A stretch of 64,000 bases of DNA from Pohlia nutans (Eukaryota; Streptophyta; Bryopsida; Bryales; Mniaceae). Positions 1 to 12,324 of the stretch are shown in pieces. The stretch is from assembly GCA_022496805.1 (NCBI GenBank), contig CM040103.1, forward strand, positions 8,202,001 to 8,266,000, in the 5' to 3' direction. A program made the translations under genes and the position numbers. The notes under the pieces are model-generated. The model was not told the origin of the DNA and made no database searches. It worked only from the letters and a program-made list of their open reading frames with translations. Within the stretch, counting starts at the first letter, position 1, and the number at the start of each line of letters is the position of its first letter.

Positions 1-207
1 CCTCAGTTTAGCTCGGCTAAACCAGTCAAAGTTCTCAGTGATTTAAAATATTAGATAGAAAAAATTAATTTATGTGGTAGCGTACATTAAGAGTCTGATA
101 TATAACATCCCCAATATATCCTTATCTTTGAACAACGAGAATGACACTGTCTAGAACTACGCGCGCACCTCTATTAGAAAGAAGATTCTATGCTTGACTG
201 TTTTATA

Positions 208-1033
208 TTACCAGGGTCTCATCTGCCATTCCCTGCGTGATTACTTTGCGAGTCTCACTTTTCCATCTGAGTCTGAAAGGTGCTTATTCACCAGTTTAAC
301 CCCTAAACGTCCCAAAGTCCAGAAACTGGATCACGAATGAATTCAAAGCCTTCTCACGTTCTCATCAATGCTTGAAAGAAACTCATCCAATTTTTTGGAC
401 ATTCTTCACCAAGTTGTTGTCCTATCTAATGGCTGGATTTAGTCATACTAGAGTACATATTTTTCTAAAATTACAAATGTAGAAGTATGTCTAGTTGTTG
501 ACCAAGCCAAAATTGCATTGACTCTAGTTCAAAGTGGAATCGAGAAAAATAAGGTCATAAATTTAAGAAACACAAAAATTTCAAAGTATCATCACATTTA
601 AGAGTATCTCATTTCAAACTCATTCCAACAAATTTTACTCAAAAAGTATTGAAATTTAGTTTGTAATTGAATTTAGAAGGAATTTTTAACTTTAACTTTC
701 AAATTTTATAATTAAATATTGATGATTGTATTAGTGAATCAAACCATACGGATTGAATCTAAAATTCAAGATCTAGAACTTTCATTTGTATATCAGTTCC
801 AGAATATTCTTCTAAATCGTAGTTTATAATGTTTTTTCTCAAATTGTCAATTCCAGGGACACCCTGGTACGTTTAGGGGTTAATGTGAAAGGTGCTTATT
901 CACCAGTTTAATGTTAACTCACCTGCTTGTAAAAGGAAAGTTTAACAAGTGTCAACTCTTGCATTGGGAAAAGTGAGACTAGAAAAGAAGCGCACACAGG
1001 CTAGGGATCGGAAACCATTATGAGCTCCCTGTG
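208..1033 (-). mobile_element. CACAGGGAGCTC-type MITE, interrupted
   Basis: The outer ends read ACCAGGGTCTCAT and, inverted, CACAGGGAGCTCAT. The body matches 31649-31860 in reverse orientation. It is split by the TTAA-flanked element at 300-879. The related MITE in the right block copy sits at a different point, so the two are independent insertions of one family. Confidence 0.6.
300..879. mobile_element. TTAA-flanked MITE (piggyBac-like signature)
   Basis: The termini are CCCCTAAACGTCCC and, inverted, CCCCTAAACGTACC, flanked on both sides by TTAA (296-299 and 880-883). The related block at 31750-31800 shows an empty site with a single TTAA. A 26-bp direct repeat (about 274-299 and 886-911) also flanks the element and probably predates it as a tandem duplication. 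There is no coding capacity. Confidence 0.7.
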
Positions 1034-1717
1034 TAAATATACCGGTATACACGACATATTCATAAGCTCTTGAGCTAGTCCCTTCAATCGTTACTAACTC
1101 TGATTAAAAGAGGCTGCACCGATTGAACCTCACGGAACGGAAGGTACGACTTTTGCACTCTTTCAATCGCCTGCAGAAACTCGAAGCTAGCTAGTTGCTG
1201 CAGAGAGTTCGATCACCATTCATGCACTTGATCGATCTATAAATGCATGTGGATTACTTGCCCACAGGGAGATATAAACAAGATTCCCATATGGGAAACA
1301 GGGACACGATTGTAACTTTCCTAGATCGAAATACACTACAATTATCTCAAGAAAGTTACAATTGTGGGAATTTTGTCCCACTTCCCATATGAAATGCCAT
1401 GTGGGAATGTCTTTATTTCTCCATGTGGTCTGCGATACATTCGATTCTAGTACGTCTAGAATCGAATAGAATCGAATGTAATCGATATATCTCACGTTTC
1501 CTTACGAACTTCTGACTACGTACGTACATTGATTTTCACCCCTTAATGTTCTTTAAGCAGGTTGATCTGGACACGTACTCGTGGATCGATTTTAAGGGTG
1601 CTGATTATACGCGACAGACGGTGTTCAGTCAAGGGATTCGGAGGATCGGAGTACGTCGATCGACTGCTTGAATCGATCTGATCGATCACCACACTATCGA
1701 TCTGAGAGATCGGTATA

Positions 1718-1966
1718 CACAAGAAGTTTCCAAGACATTTCGCCGGGCTAACACAGTGTGCGTTAGCCCCCTGATTAGCCCCCATATATGCGCGGCAAAA
1801 AATCTCAGATTTCTTTCTACTTTGGACTTTAGCCCCGAAAATGGTCCCATTACGGGGCTAATCTTTCGTGAACTAGAAGGAAGGGCAGGTTTAGCCGGGG
1901 CTAAAGTCCCAAAGATTAGCACCGCCGGTTTAGCCCCGGGGGCTAACAGCTCCAAAACTTCCTGTG
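1718..1966. mobile_element. CACTA-like MITE, 249 bp
   Basis: The termini are CACAAGAAGTTT and, inverted, CACAGGAAGTTTTGGAG. The element is flanked by the 3-bp duplication ATA (1715-1717, 1967-1969). The second copy of the host block has the uninterrupted site. A sister copy lies at 30642-30882. Many GGGGCTAA/TTAGCCCC motifs repeat inside. Confidence 0.75.
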
Positions 1967-1988
1967 ATAATTATACTGTATATCGATC

Positions 1989-2159
1989 ATGGCGAACGGA
2001 GAGAATAATGCTGCAGGCGATGGTCCAAGTACTGCTGGAGCTTCTTCACAAGCTGCAGCTGTCCGAGAGGTAAACATCGCCGGGGTCTGGTTGCCAGATC
2101 CTTGCCAAGCTGATTACCTGATCATCATCAGCTTACCAGTACTAGTAATACTCCGGTGA
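1989..2159 (+). CDS. Small ORF conserved in both block copies (56 aa)
   Basis: The ORF starts MANGEN, has an Ala/Gly/Ser-rich N-terminal half, then a conserved GVWLPDPCQADYLI stretch and a hydrophobic C-terminus of about 14 residues. The copy at 32631-32807 keeps the frame although the two differ by several substitutions and a two-codon length difference, and that suggests selection on protein. Upstream, an AAG/GTACG junction near 1142 and an AAGCAG/GTTGATC junction near 1560 look like a 5' UTR intron, also present in the other copy. The CACTA-like MITE lies just upstream of this copy's start. I do not recognise the protein; it could be a membrane-anchored peptide or the first exon of a longer gene. 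Confidence 0.35.
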   Translation: MANGENNAAGDGPSTAGASSQAAAVREVNIAGVWLPDPCQADYLIIISLPVLVILR

Positions 2160-2406
2160 CGATCGATCGAGCCCCACTCTATCAATCTATTCATCGTAGT
2201 TACATATGCAACGTATTCAGAGTACGTTCTCCGGAAGCTGAATTAATATTCTAGCTAGCTAGCTAGACGCTTAGATTATCACGGAAAGCTTGCTAGCTAG
2301 GCGGCTTCATGAGTTCATGAATTCCACTGCATCAGCTTCCTGGAACTTATCATTGGTCCAGCTGATCGATATGTCATTCTATAAAGAGAATAAGGCAACG
2401 CCATAT

Positions 2407-2605
2407 CACAGGGAGCTCATTTCTCTGTGTGCGTTTCCCTTTTAGTCTCGCTTTTCCCACCAAGCCTCAAGAGTTGACACTGCTTAAACTTTTCTTTTAC
2501 AAGCTGAGTCAACATTAAACTGGTGAATAACCAGCTTTAAAACTCCCTAGGAAAACTGAGATTCGCACGAAAATCATATAAGGAACCGCCTATGAGACCC
2601 CGGTG
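2407..2605 (+). mobile_element. CACAGGGAGCTC-type MITE
   Basis: The left end is CACAGGGAGCTCAT; the inverted right end is CACCGGGGTCTCATA. It occupies the same place as 32944-33151 in the other block copy, so it predates the duplication. Confidence 0.55.
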
Positions 2606-2736
2606 TATTGGTTAAATTGGGCAATCCGTGTTATTTTTTAGTGTAACATGTAACTTGTAACTTGTTACATTAAAAAAATAAATAGGGATTGGCCAATTTA
2701 AATAATATGGCGTTACGGGCAGATGTGGTAAATTTA

Positions 2737-2953
2737 CACAGGGAGCTCATACGGTTCCTTGTGTTGATTCCTCCGTGAGTGTCATTTTAGTCAGTGGTTT
2801 TGAGTTTTGACATGGGTACAAAATTACATGGTTGAGCTTAGTCACCTATTTGTAGAAGGAAAGTTTTAATATGTGTCGAGTTTTGAAGCTCAAAGGGGAA
2901 AGTGACACTCATAGGAGAATCAACATGGTGAAACCATATGAGACCCTTTATGG
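2737..2953 (+). mobile_element. Diverged CACAGGGAGCTC-type MITE
   Basis: It begins CACAGGGAGCTCATAC and ends near CATATGAGACCC. The arms contain inverted stretches around GTGTCATTTTAG and AGTGACACTC. It is shared with 33283-33498. Confidence 0.5.
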
Positions 2954-3358
2954 GAATTAATAAATTGATTGTTGGTAAATCTTTTTGTTCTTTTGTAGTT
3001 GGTTGTATGCTTTTGTGTATAATGGTATGCATGCATGTACATATACAGTGGTTAGCAAAAGTGTTTGGACAGTAATGGCAATCTCAGTTTCGTAGTAACA
3101 CTTGTCAAGTTTGGTAGGTAGGTGCTGATTTTTTCAGCTAATTATAACTAAAGAGCCATTTGTAAACTAGAAAGAGTACCATCATTGACATTGAGCCACT
3201 TGCAAGGGCAGCAGTTCATGATGTGTCAATCATGGGTGTCCAATTCATTATGCACACAAGTTGTGCATTTAAAAAATCTTGAGAATGAACATGTATTTAT
3301 GGAGACCTCTTGCATTTCATGATTCATTGTGATTGAGTAAGATTGCTCTTGATTAGCT

Positions 3359-3423
3359 ATGGCTCCTAGAAGGTCTCTTGCTGAACGTGAGTTAGTTCTT
3401 CAGATGCATGAGAGAGGGAATTC
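3359..3423 (+). pseudogene. Tc1 transposase, 5' piece
   Basis: The ATG at 3359 opens MAPRRSLAERELVLQMHERG, the first helix region of a Tc1 paired-type DNA-binding domain. The CACTA element enters after codon 21. The frame resumes at 25352 with YSEISAVLGISRST, the helix-turn-helix, so the two parts belong to one broken gene. Confidence 0.85.
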
Positions 3424-3444
3424 CACTACTAGAAAATGGGGGGT

Positions 3445-3610
3445 GATGCAACGTTTTTTAGCAGCGTTTGGAGCTCGAGCCCCGTTGGCTGCAGCAAACG
3501 TTGTTGTGAGGGGCTTCGGGGGGCTCCGGTTACACCCAAGCAACGTTTGGGCGTTCTTCTCCACTCTCACCGTTCCCATGCAACGAAGAACGGGCTGCAG
3601 CGTTCCCCGT
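3445..3610. promoter_or_regulatory. Left subterminal AACGTT repeats of the CACTA element
   Basis: GCAACGTTTT, GCAAACGTTG and GCAACGTTTGG, plus weaker GCAGCG variants, recur within 190 bp of the left end in both orientations. They match motifs at the right end. In En/Spm such subterminal arrays are the binding sites of TnpA; that role is inferred here. Confidence 0.65.
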
Positions 3611-4109
3611 ATCTAACTGCGTCCTCACCTAAAATAGAGATTCACCCTGGTATTCTTGAGTAGGGTCCACGGGTAATGTGGATGACCCACTTGGCAGTCC
3701 ATTTTAGTGTTTACCAGCGTCTCATATACCTAGCCCACTAGTAAAGTACCCACCTCAATTACAGAGGTTGGTTTCGGTTTAGGGGTTTTACCTGATTTTC
3801 TTTTTACAAGTATACAGAAAAGCTGTTTAACCCCCTACACCCACCACGGTGACATACTGACATTAGCACCCCCAATTTGAACACAAGCAAAACCACACTT
3901 ATATTACAGAGTCCATTTCTAAGTATTTATTCAGTAGAAATATTATTAAAATTGTACTACCCTTTTTTTTCCTTAAAAATATACAAGGCGTCTGAAATTG
4001 ATTACGAACATGATTATAACATTTTTACCCTTTAACGTTCCGATTTAACAAAATTTTGATATATTCGTTATGGAATGGTTGATGGAAAAATGAATGGAGT
4101 TGATGTACA

Positions 4110-5990
4110 ATGCAACATTGTAAAGTAAAAAATTCCTAAATGGAGTCCCGGGACTCATGGCTGCATTTTCACCACATTGCAAATCCTAGACCAAAAATGT
4201 ATAGTTAGAAAAATCTTAATAACATATGGACAAATATTTTTTATAACTATAATATAAATTTGGAGGTGTTTCTAACATCATTAGGCACCCCTTTGTGCAA
4301 AAAAATTCCAAAATGGAGTCCCAAGACTGATCGCCACATTTCCCACACATTGCAAATCCTAGTCAAAAAATATATAGTTAGCAAAATCTTATTAACATAT
4401 GGAACAATATTTTTTATAAATGTAATAAAAGTACGTGGGTGTTTAGGGTGATATTAGGAACCTATTTGTGCAAAACCATTCCAAAATTGAGTACCGGGAC
4501 TCATGGCTGCATTTTCCACATATTGCAAATCCTAGTCAAAGAACATAGAGTTAGCACAATCCTAACAACATATGGAAAATTATTTTTTATATATTTAATA
4601 AACTTTGGGGGTGTTCCTAATGATGTTGCCATCCCGTTTGTGACAAAAACTTCCAAAAATAAGTGGGTAGACTCATAGCTCCATTTTCCACCCATTGCAG
4701 ATCCTAGTCAAAATACATAGAGTTCGCAAAATTTTAATAGCATCAGGAGAAAAAAAGTTTATAATTATAATAAAAATATGGGGGTGTTCCTAATGATGTT
4801 ATGAACCCATTTCTGCATAAATATTCCATATTATAGTGCCGGGACTAATGGCTGCATTTTCCACATATTGCAAATCCTAATCAAAGAACATATCATTCGC
4901 ACAAGTCCTAGTACCGTATGGAAATTTATTTGTTATATGTTTAAAAAATATTTGAGGGTGTTGCTAATGATGTTAGGAACTTGTCTACGTTGAAACTTTC
5001 CAAAATGAAGTCACGAGACTCATAGCTCCATTTTCCACACATTGCAAATCCTAGTCAAAATACTTAGAATTCGCAAAAAATTTATAGCATGTGCAGAAAT
5101 AATTTTTACAATTACCATGAAAATATGGAGGTGTTCCTAATGGTGTTTAGGGTCCCATTTGTGCAAAAATATTCCATATTAGAGTACCGGGACTCATGGC
5201 TGCATTTTCCACATATTGCAAATCCTAGTCAAAGAACATAGAGTTCGCAAAAGTCCTATTACCATATGGAAAAGAATTTTTTTTATATACTTCTAAAAAA
5301 ATTAGGGTGTTCCTAATGATGTTAGGAACTCGTTAGTGCTAAAAATTTCCAAAATGAAGTCACGGGACTCATGGCTACATTTTCCACACATTGCAAATCC
5401 TAGTCAAAATACATAGAGTTCGCAAATTTTAATAGCATATGGAGAAATAATTTTTATAATTATAATAAAAATATGGAGTTGTTCCTAATGGTGTTAGGAA
5501 CCCATTTGTGCAAAAATATTCCACATTATAGTACCGGGACTCATGGCTGCATTTTCCACATATTGCAAATCCTAGACAAAGAACATAGAGTTCGCAAAAG
5601 TCCTACTACCATATGGAAAATTATTTTTTATATTGTTGAAATGGAATTTGAGGGTGTTCCTAATGATGTTATGAACCCATTTGTGCATATATATTCCATA
5701 TTAGAGTCCCGGGACTCATGGCTGCATTTTCCACATATTGCAAATCCTAGTTAAAGAACATAGAGTTAGCAAAATCCTAAGAACATGTGGAAAAAAAATT
5801 ATATAAATATCACATAAATTCGGGGGGGTTCCCAATGATGTTAGGCACCCATTTGTGCAAATAAATTCCAAAATGGAGGCCCAGGACTCATCGCTACAAT
5901 TTCCACACATTGCAAACCCTAGTCAAAAAACTTAGAGTTACCAAAATGTTATTAACATATGGAACAATATTTTTTATAAATGTAAAAACC
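4110..5990. repeat. Satellite-like tandem array, 11 units of ~174 bp
   Basis: A core close to CATGGCTGCATTTTCCACA begins near 4152, 4327, 4500, 4673, 4848, 5021, 5195, 5370, 5542, 5717 and 5890, so spacings are 172-175 bp. Units alternate between two subtypes (GGCTGCATTTTCCACATATTG and AGCTCCATTTTCCACACATTG, with variants), giving a dimer of about 348 bp for most of the array. The short ORFs here are by-products of the repeat. The array lies between the left CACTA end and the 3' end of the transposase gene. Confidence 0.9.
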
Positions 5991-7022
5991 TTCATAGCCT
6001 AACATCATGAGGAACACCGTCCACAGTGTGTTACGTAAAACTCTTGTGATCCAAGAAGAGACCAGATTTTGAAATATAAACAGATGTCGAACGGTCCTAG
6101 TGAATAATGTTTTGTTATACGCCATTTGTATTTGAAATTATTTGCCGGGTATTGTACAACTTTAACAATTTCAATTTCCAAGTTGGGGTCAAAATGTGAC
6201 TTTTGAACATGGCAAACTCATGAACTTCAAGAATAAAATTCCAGTTCATTACGATGTCTCTGCTATTTCCATAGGGGAAAAGTGCAGAGAGTAATAATGT
6301 TATTCCAAATGCAGTAAAGTGTTCAGGGTCCTGTAGTAGGTAATTGACTATAGGGTAGGGTAGGGTAGTTCTGTTGTACACATAGTTTAATCCCACATGG
6401 AGGCAGTACTATATGTGCAGATTTTTTAGTGCCTTGATTTATATAGTACCACTTTTCCCTTCAATAGATCATCATGTACCTCATTACTCTGCTTTCTATC
6501 GCGTCACCTGAAATGCATGGACAGCTCCCATGGACAGAAACACACCAGCTGACCAGCTTGGGATTCAAATAACAAAAACTCCACTAATTTTTGCACCTAT
6601 AGCAAATGGTATCTCATAAAAAACCCCTAAAATTGGAGGGTGTTCGTAACCCCTAAGAGACCAAACGACCATTTCATGGTCGTTGCCCTTCTTTTACGGG
6701 CTGTCCGAGATGAAAAAAACATTAAATAAAAAGTGCTGCCAAATATGATATCAAGTCTACTTTCCAGCCTAGCTTCAATCATGTAAATCCGAGTTGTGGA
6801 TAGCTTAAGTAGAAATCTTCAAAGACAAACACCTCAATTTTGTGCTACTGTTTCAACACTTACTATTTCTGGACAATAATGATATTCCCTCTTTATAAAT
6901 TTTTTCTTTTTTTAAATTTAGATTAGAATGTTTAGTTTGAACCAATCATACCAAATTTGAAATTCTAAATATCAAATTTGTAACTTTGGTGAACATTCAA
7001 CGATAAATGCTTCTATACTCAT
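5991..7022. other. Gene-free stretch inside the CACTA element
   Basis: AT-rich sequence with no supportable gene. It includes CCCCTAA-type terminus-like motifs near 6604 and 6646 and a GGGTAGGGTAGGGTAG stretch near 6355. No RNA gene was recognised. Confidence 0.5.
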
Positions 7023-7026
7023 TTAA

Positions 7027-7965
7027 CCCCTAAAGGCCCTTAAAAGCCAAAATGGCTTTTTGTTGTTTCGGGCAGCTTAGATGGAAGGTCTAAATTATTA
7101 ATTTTAGACTATAATTTGGCGTGGAAGTAGTCATACATACAAGGTGTGTGGGGTAAAAATTTCAAAGTCAAATTCGGATATTATAATTTTTTTATTGAAC
7201 TTCTTGGTTTCAAGCCCAACTGGGGCAGAAAAAAAAAATTATTATAATTTTTTTTCCAATTTTTTTTTTTTGGAGACATGCTCTTCACGACATTTAGGCT
7301 CAGAATTTGAAGTGACCCATGTTGATTATATTCTTGGCTTGACAAGGGCAGCCTCCAAAATAAAGAACAGCAACCTCCAAGGTTTTTTGTACTTTCACAT
7401 CCATTTCTTTTGAAATTTGTCCAAATTTGAGATTTTGAAATTTTTTAAAAATAATTTCGCCTAAAATTTATGAAATCATAGAGGTACCTAATCACCATTC
7501 ATTTTTTCCAAAAATAAAATACAATTAATGTGATGCATGTTTCACCAAATTGCCATTTTTATACCTACTTCCGGAAATTAATTTGGATGAAGGTTTGTAA
7601 CGCGTAATGAGTCTCTAAAATTTTGCATAAGCGTACCCAACTTAGTTATCTACATGGAAAAAAATATGAGCAAAATGTTTGGAGTAACAATCTTCAAGTC
7701 CCCCTTTGCACTATGGAGACAATGCCTCCCAAGCAATGCCCCGAAAAACTTTTGAACAAACTTTGGATGTTATGATCTTGCAAATGATAAACATCCAACG
7801 GTCAATTTTTGAAACAGTAGCTGTGAATAGACTTAGGTACAAGATCTTACGGTTGGAATTCTAAAAGAAGTACAAAAACTTGCTCCACATCCCCGGGAGT
7901 ACATAGAGGTAGAAAATCGCAGTTTTGAGGTTTCAAGCTCCCAAAAACACAAGGAAATTTAGGGG
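7027..7965. mobile_element. TTAA-flanked MITE, ~0.94 kb
   Basis: The left end is CCCCTAAAGGCC; the right end inverted is CCCCTAAATTTCC. TTAA flanks it on both sides (7023-7026, 7966-7969). The inside is AT-rich and without a gene. The homologous-looking stretch at 58900-59099 continues past this right end, so the true family boundary is uncertain. Confidence 0.5.
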
Positions 7966-7969
7966 TTAA

Positions 7970-8881
7970 TGATTATCTATACCATTTTTCGAAGGTCTGA
8001 CCGTACGAAAAATTACTAAACATTGTGATCCTCGTTTTCTTTTTTGGACCAAACTTCATTGACGTTCTAGGAGCAACATTTTATAACACATTTAGGTTCT
8101 ACCCTTACCCCCCTATGTCATTTAGGGATTACTATTGTTGTTACCTAACTAGGGTTACACAAACCATTATGAAGTGAGGAATAATCATGCCTGAATTTCC
8201 TACTGACTATAAATTCATGCCAATTAACGTACAGTTACCGATACGGCAATACCGTATGGAATATACTATTGCGTAAAAAATTCTATGAATACATGTTCGC
8301 AATGATGGTGAGCATCGACATAATGCTCCCAATGATGGTCATGTAAACAAAATCCGATATGGGGTCAAGGGAATGATGGTTCAGGATTCCACTAACTGTA
8401 GATACTAGTCAAACAAACTAAGGCCATGTGGAAAATCAGAAACATCATATGAAACAATTTATTTCATAGATACATAGGGTACTTCTGCTCTCTGGCTAAT
8501 ATGACAACACAGCCATCCACTGTTATCCCAGAACATGCTTTCTCCATTGGACTGCCCTATTGACTTTAAACCAGACCCCCTTCCCTTTTACTATTGTATG
8601 AGCAAGTAGACATGTCAATGCTTGCAAATATATCAGGTCCAAGTAATTCTTTGAACCAGCCTAGCATGACTCTGGGTAAATTAATATTGCTTTCAATGTG
8701 GCCAGACCTCATGGGCATTACCATCCCAGTGACAGATAGCAAACATGTTTGAAGATAAAATATTTTCATATTCGCATTAGATTTTTTTCCTTTCCATTTA
8801 TCCATATATTTTTACTGCCCCAATCCAACAAAAATTCAATACACAATCTGACTTCTCCTAATTTGTACTACATACTTTACC
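7970..8881. other. Gene-free stretch downstream of the transposase gene
   Basis: The first part (7983-8150) resembles 58920-59099 in the Mutator-like element. The rest is AT-rich and presumably the 3' untranslated region and spacer of the minus-strand transposase gene. Confidence 0.4.
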
Positions 8882-9637
8882 TCAATCAGTGTCCCCTGGT
8901 TGCCCTAGTGTATCTTCCTCTTCGATGTAGTCCTCGCTATCGGATCCAAACACAGATTCTTCAACAACTACATGATCTCCTATGTACCGTTGGAATGTTA
9001 TTCTTCGATGGGGGACTACTTCATTTGTTGCTTCTTGTGCTGGCTCATAGTTTTCATCCAATTCTGTGTCGTATTCTTCATCTTCGTCGTCCTGGACATT
9101 CTCTAATTCGTCCGCTGATTCTACTTCCTCGTCCATGAACTCCACACTTAAAGCCTCACTTCGTTCTTCACAGTTATTCCTTTCCATCTGTTCATTCTGG
9201 CTTTGATGTTCGGAATCTTCTTCGTTAGTTCGAGAGTCAACAGTCCCTTCTGGGGCGGGAGTCCCCTTGTAAAACACTGGATTTGTCCGCGGGTCTACTT
9301 TTTTCACTAAACTCCACCCTGTGTTAATTTTGTCTTCAACAAAGAACACTTGGTCACATTCGTTTGGGTACACAAACGGCTCATGCGATGCTAGATGTGA
9401 TGGAAGGTATGTTCTGGTTTTGACCCTGGGAAACCCACATTCGTCAATCACCATGTTTGGGGCAGATCTTCGAGTAGATTTGCTATCATACCAGATCCCC
9501 TTCAACAAAGTCACTGAAAACGAGGTAAAGTTCATTTGCACTATACTTTGGATCCTCACAAAGTATTCCGTGGTACTAGGCTCTTCACCTTTTGTATGGA
9601 TGTCGTAGAAATGTGCGCTAATACCTATTGCAACCAT
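8882..9637 (-). CDS. DUF4216-like exon with acidic tail (part of tnp2 gene)
   Basis: It encodes about 251 residues. The first 130 resemble DUF4216 (GIWYDSKSTRRSAPNMVIDE, then VFFVEDKINTGWSLVKKVDP). The remaining half is Glu/Asp-rich, with runs such as DDEDEEYDTELDENYEPAQE. This order is usual at the C-terminus of plant CACTA transposases. The stop at 8882-8884 ends the gene. I found no convincing acceptor at the upstream edge, so the exon start is approximate. Confidence 0.8.
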   Translation of the reverse strand: MVAIGISAHFYDIHTKGEEPSTTEYFVRIQSIVQMNFTSFSVTLLKGIWYDSKSTRRSAPNMVIDECGFPRVKTRTYLPSHLASHEPFVYPNECDQVFFVEDKINTGWSLVKKVDPRTNPVFYKGTPAPEGTVDSRTNEEDSEHQSQNEQMERNNCEERSEALSVEFMDEEVESADELENVQDDEDEEYDTELDENYEPAQEATNEVVPHRRITFQRYIGDHVVVEESVFGSDSEDYIEEEDTLGQPGDTD

Positions 9638-11055
9638 CCACGTTCAGGTTTAGGACAAAAATAAGATTAATTCTCAATCTATTCATGCTAAAATTTAATG
9701 GTCATGGGTTTAGGGTTTTCTAATTCCATGTTTCATTATAAAATGCAAGTACGGTGGATAGTTGCTCAGTCATCATCTACCTACTTTTAAACGTCCATTG
9801 GGGATAGTATATATGGTTTACACAAAATTGAGATATACTACGAACAAAATACTCAAAATTGAAATCTGAATAGCTCACTAGAAGCGCATTGAACTAATTT
9901 CCAACTTCTTTTTTGAACTCTACCTCATTAAAGGTATGGATCCATTCCAAATATGACGATTTTAGAAATGCTTTTCGTTCACCGGAATATTTTATAAATA
10001 ATGTGATAATTATTTTTCGCATTATGTAATTAATAGTGTATGCACAATTTTAGGGTTTTCAAGGTTCTTATGGAAACTTACACTTGTCTTTACTTATATT
10101 TGCTACGTTTCTCGGCATGGTAATTCAGCCTAATTAGTAAAAAATTAAATCCTAGATTGATATTATTACTAAAGCCTACAATCTTTCATGAGATAAAGGT
10201 AAAAAAACCGTGTTCACTATTATCTACAAAATAAAAGTACATTGTTCTCATCCATTCCGTAACCAAGATTCAGATTTTCTTCACATTGGAGTCGGTAACT
10301 CCCGGTCATTATGGGTTCTTTGCGGCTAATCCTCATCCATTTCATTCATCTGCCACCACATACAATGTTGACTTTAATGTACCTATCAGTGGACACTGGT
10401 CTGTCCACTCTAGTGTGTCATTACTTTCCCTTCATTGCCCTCACAATCTACCATGCACCATGTACTTTCCCACTACATTATCTCTATAGCCTGTTGTTAT
10501 TGGGTAATACTAAGTTAACACATGTGACCAATGAAGGTCACTTCATATAATAAAAATTGTAATCCAATTAATACGGGAGCCACCACTTTGGTGATAATTA
10601 TTAACTAACTTCACTCTTTAAGGATCAAGGATTCATGGTTTAAGAATGACAAATTCAATCATTCATCTAATGAAAGGTACGATTCAGATAAGACCAAAAT
10701 TTATATCACCACATGGAGTAAAGACAACCACATGTGTTGACAAAAAACATAAATAAATTTGACAAATAGAAGCTTCACATACAGCTCACAAAAAGTTGCT
10801 AAAACAACATGAAGCCATATTTGGGCTTCTTGTTCCTTAAAGGGTTAACATGATTCATGAACATAAAGACTCTCAATGTATACAAGACTTGGTTTTTTAA
10901 TAATACATCCCATCATCGTATTTGACACATGACCAATGTCTTCGTGTGTAAATTATTTCCACTTTTGATTATTCAACATAAAATAGACTTAATATTCAAC
11001 ATAAGTGTAAGACATTAAAACATAATATATACTCAGTTGATAAATTGTACCTGAG

Positions 11056-12207
11056 TCTTGTGTTACTTTGCTTAGTCCTTCCCTTCCATGGATTCTAAGG
11101 AATTTGCCTTCTACCCACATGTGTGAAAAGAATTTCACTTTCTGATGAGGGCCCAAGGACAGATGATACTCCCTGTCTGACACCTCATACCCATACTGAT
11201 AAGGGCTTGAATTTGCGATCGAATCCACTCATCAAATGGAGGCATGTCAGAAGAATCTTGGCCTTCATACGTGGATCTCCATTGTGCCATACTTGGATCG
11301 TTCCGAAGTACAAAGAGGTGGGCTTGGTGTAAAAAAACCTTTCCCTTCGGATCCCTACTTAATCTTCGCATTTTGTGATTTTTGGGTAATATCATGCTAA
11401 CGATTTTGGGATCCTCTTTCGAACTCCACAACTGCGGTGCACTCGGAGATAGTCTGGTCGTATACTCGGTGAGATAGTGCATTCCTTCAAAAATAACATA
11501 CCCCTCTGCCATAGAACCCTCGGGCCGTGCTCGTTGTCTCACCCATCCCTTCATGACCTTCATGTACCGTTCCAAATAGTACATCCATCGGTAATGAATA
11601 GGTCCTGCTAAAGCCACCTCCCCAGACAAATGCACTATCTGATGTGGTTGAATATCAAAAAAACTAGGTGGCATGTGTTGTTCCATTAAACACATCAACT
11701 CGGCGGCCTCTTCCTCCATTCCTTGCACCTCCGATTCCAATATTTCCTTCTTGTTCAACCACCGAAAAAATGCCCCTAGCCGATAAATTATTTGCCGGAG
11801 TTCTAGATTCAAAGTCCCTCTTATTGCAATAGGCAATAAATCTAACAGAAGGTTGTGGTAGTCGTGAGTCTTCACTCCTGAAATTTTTTTGTCTGAAAAT
11901 TTATATTTCCATGATGACCCATATCCTCGTGGGGTTTTTATATTTTTTAACACACTTATGACAATATCAAAATCGGTTTTCGTGAATACCCACGGTGCAC
12001 GTGCTGAAGCATAAATCGTATTCCCTTTGTCGTCCACTCCAGTTCGTTTCGCGTGCAAATGCTCCATTATGCCCATGCTCTCCATCTCCAACCTCTGTTC
12101 CACCGAATTTGCCTTCGTGCCTTTTGCGTTTGTAATAGTCTTAAAAAGTGCTGAACATAAATTTTTCTCAATATGCATTGGGTCTAGTAAATGAGGGATC
12201 AGGTGAT
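11056..12207 (-). CDS. DUF4218 exon of the CACTA transposase (frameshifted near its 3' end)
   Basis: Recognisable marks are LLDPMHIEKNLCSALF near the start, THDYHNLLLDLLPIAIRG, and HLSGEVALAGPIHYRWMYYL, all typical of tnp2/DUF4218. After WIRSQIQA the homologous continuation (SDREYHLSLGPHQKVKFFSH, then TQDSG) is in another frame. This frame ends at a CAG/GTACAA donor near 11056. An indel at about 11190-11225 is the simplest explanation. Confidence 0.82.
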
Positions 12208-12324
12208 CTTGCACATACACACAGTCCAAGGAAAATTTATAATAGTAAGAGGGATTATATCCAAGACTATAGATTTTTCATAAAAAACACCCGGTCCAGT
12301 AATTAGATGTTCAGTGTAGAGTAC

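Larger units (their letters stand above)
42..3044 (+). repeat. Left copy of a duplicated ~3-kb block
   Basis: This stretch matches 31577-33600 in the same orientation. The shared landmarks are the AT-rich start, an exon-like stretch near 1110-1142, the small ORF, and two MITEs at equivalent places. The left copy is longer because it holds a TTAA-flanked element (300-879), a MITE (208-1033) and a CACTA-like MITE (1718-1966), all missing at the matching places on the right. Homology ends at the TA where the Tc1-like element entered. Without that nested insertion the two copies would be about 6 kb apart, so I read this as an old tandem or segmental duplication. An LTR pair is a less likely alternative, because no gag-pol lies between the copies. 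Confidence 0.75.

Noticed and set aside
5473..5754. Repeated short ORFs (GTHGCIFHILQIL and similar)
   Set aside because: They are produced by the 174-bp satellite-like units and break in most units.
6350..6370. GGGTAGGGTAGGGTAG as telomeric repeat
   Set aside because: The unit is GGGTA, not the plant TTTAGGG, and only about three units occur.
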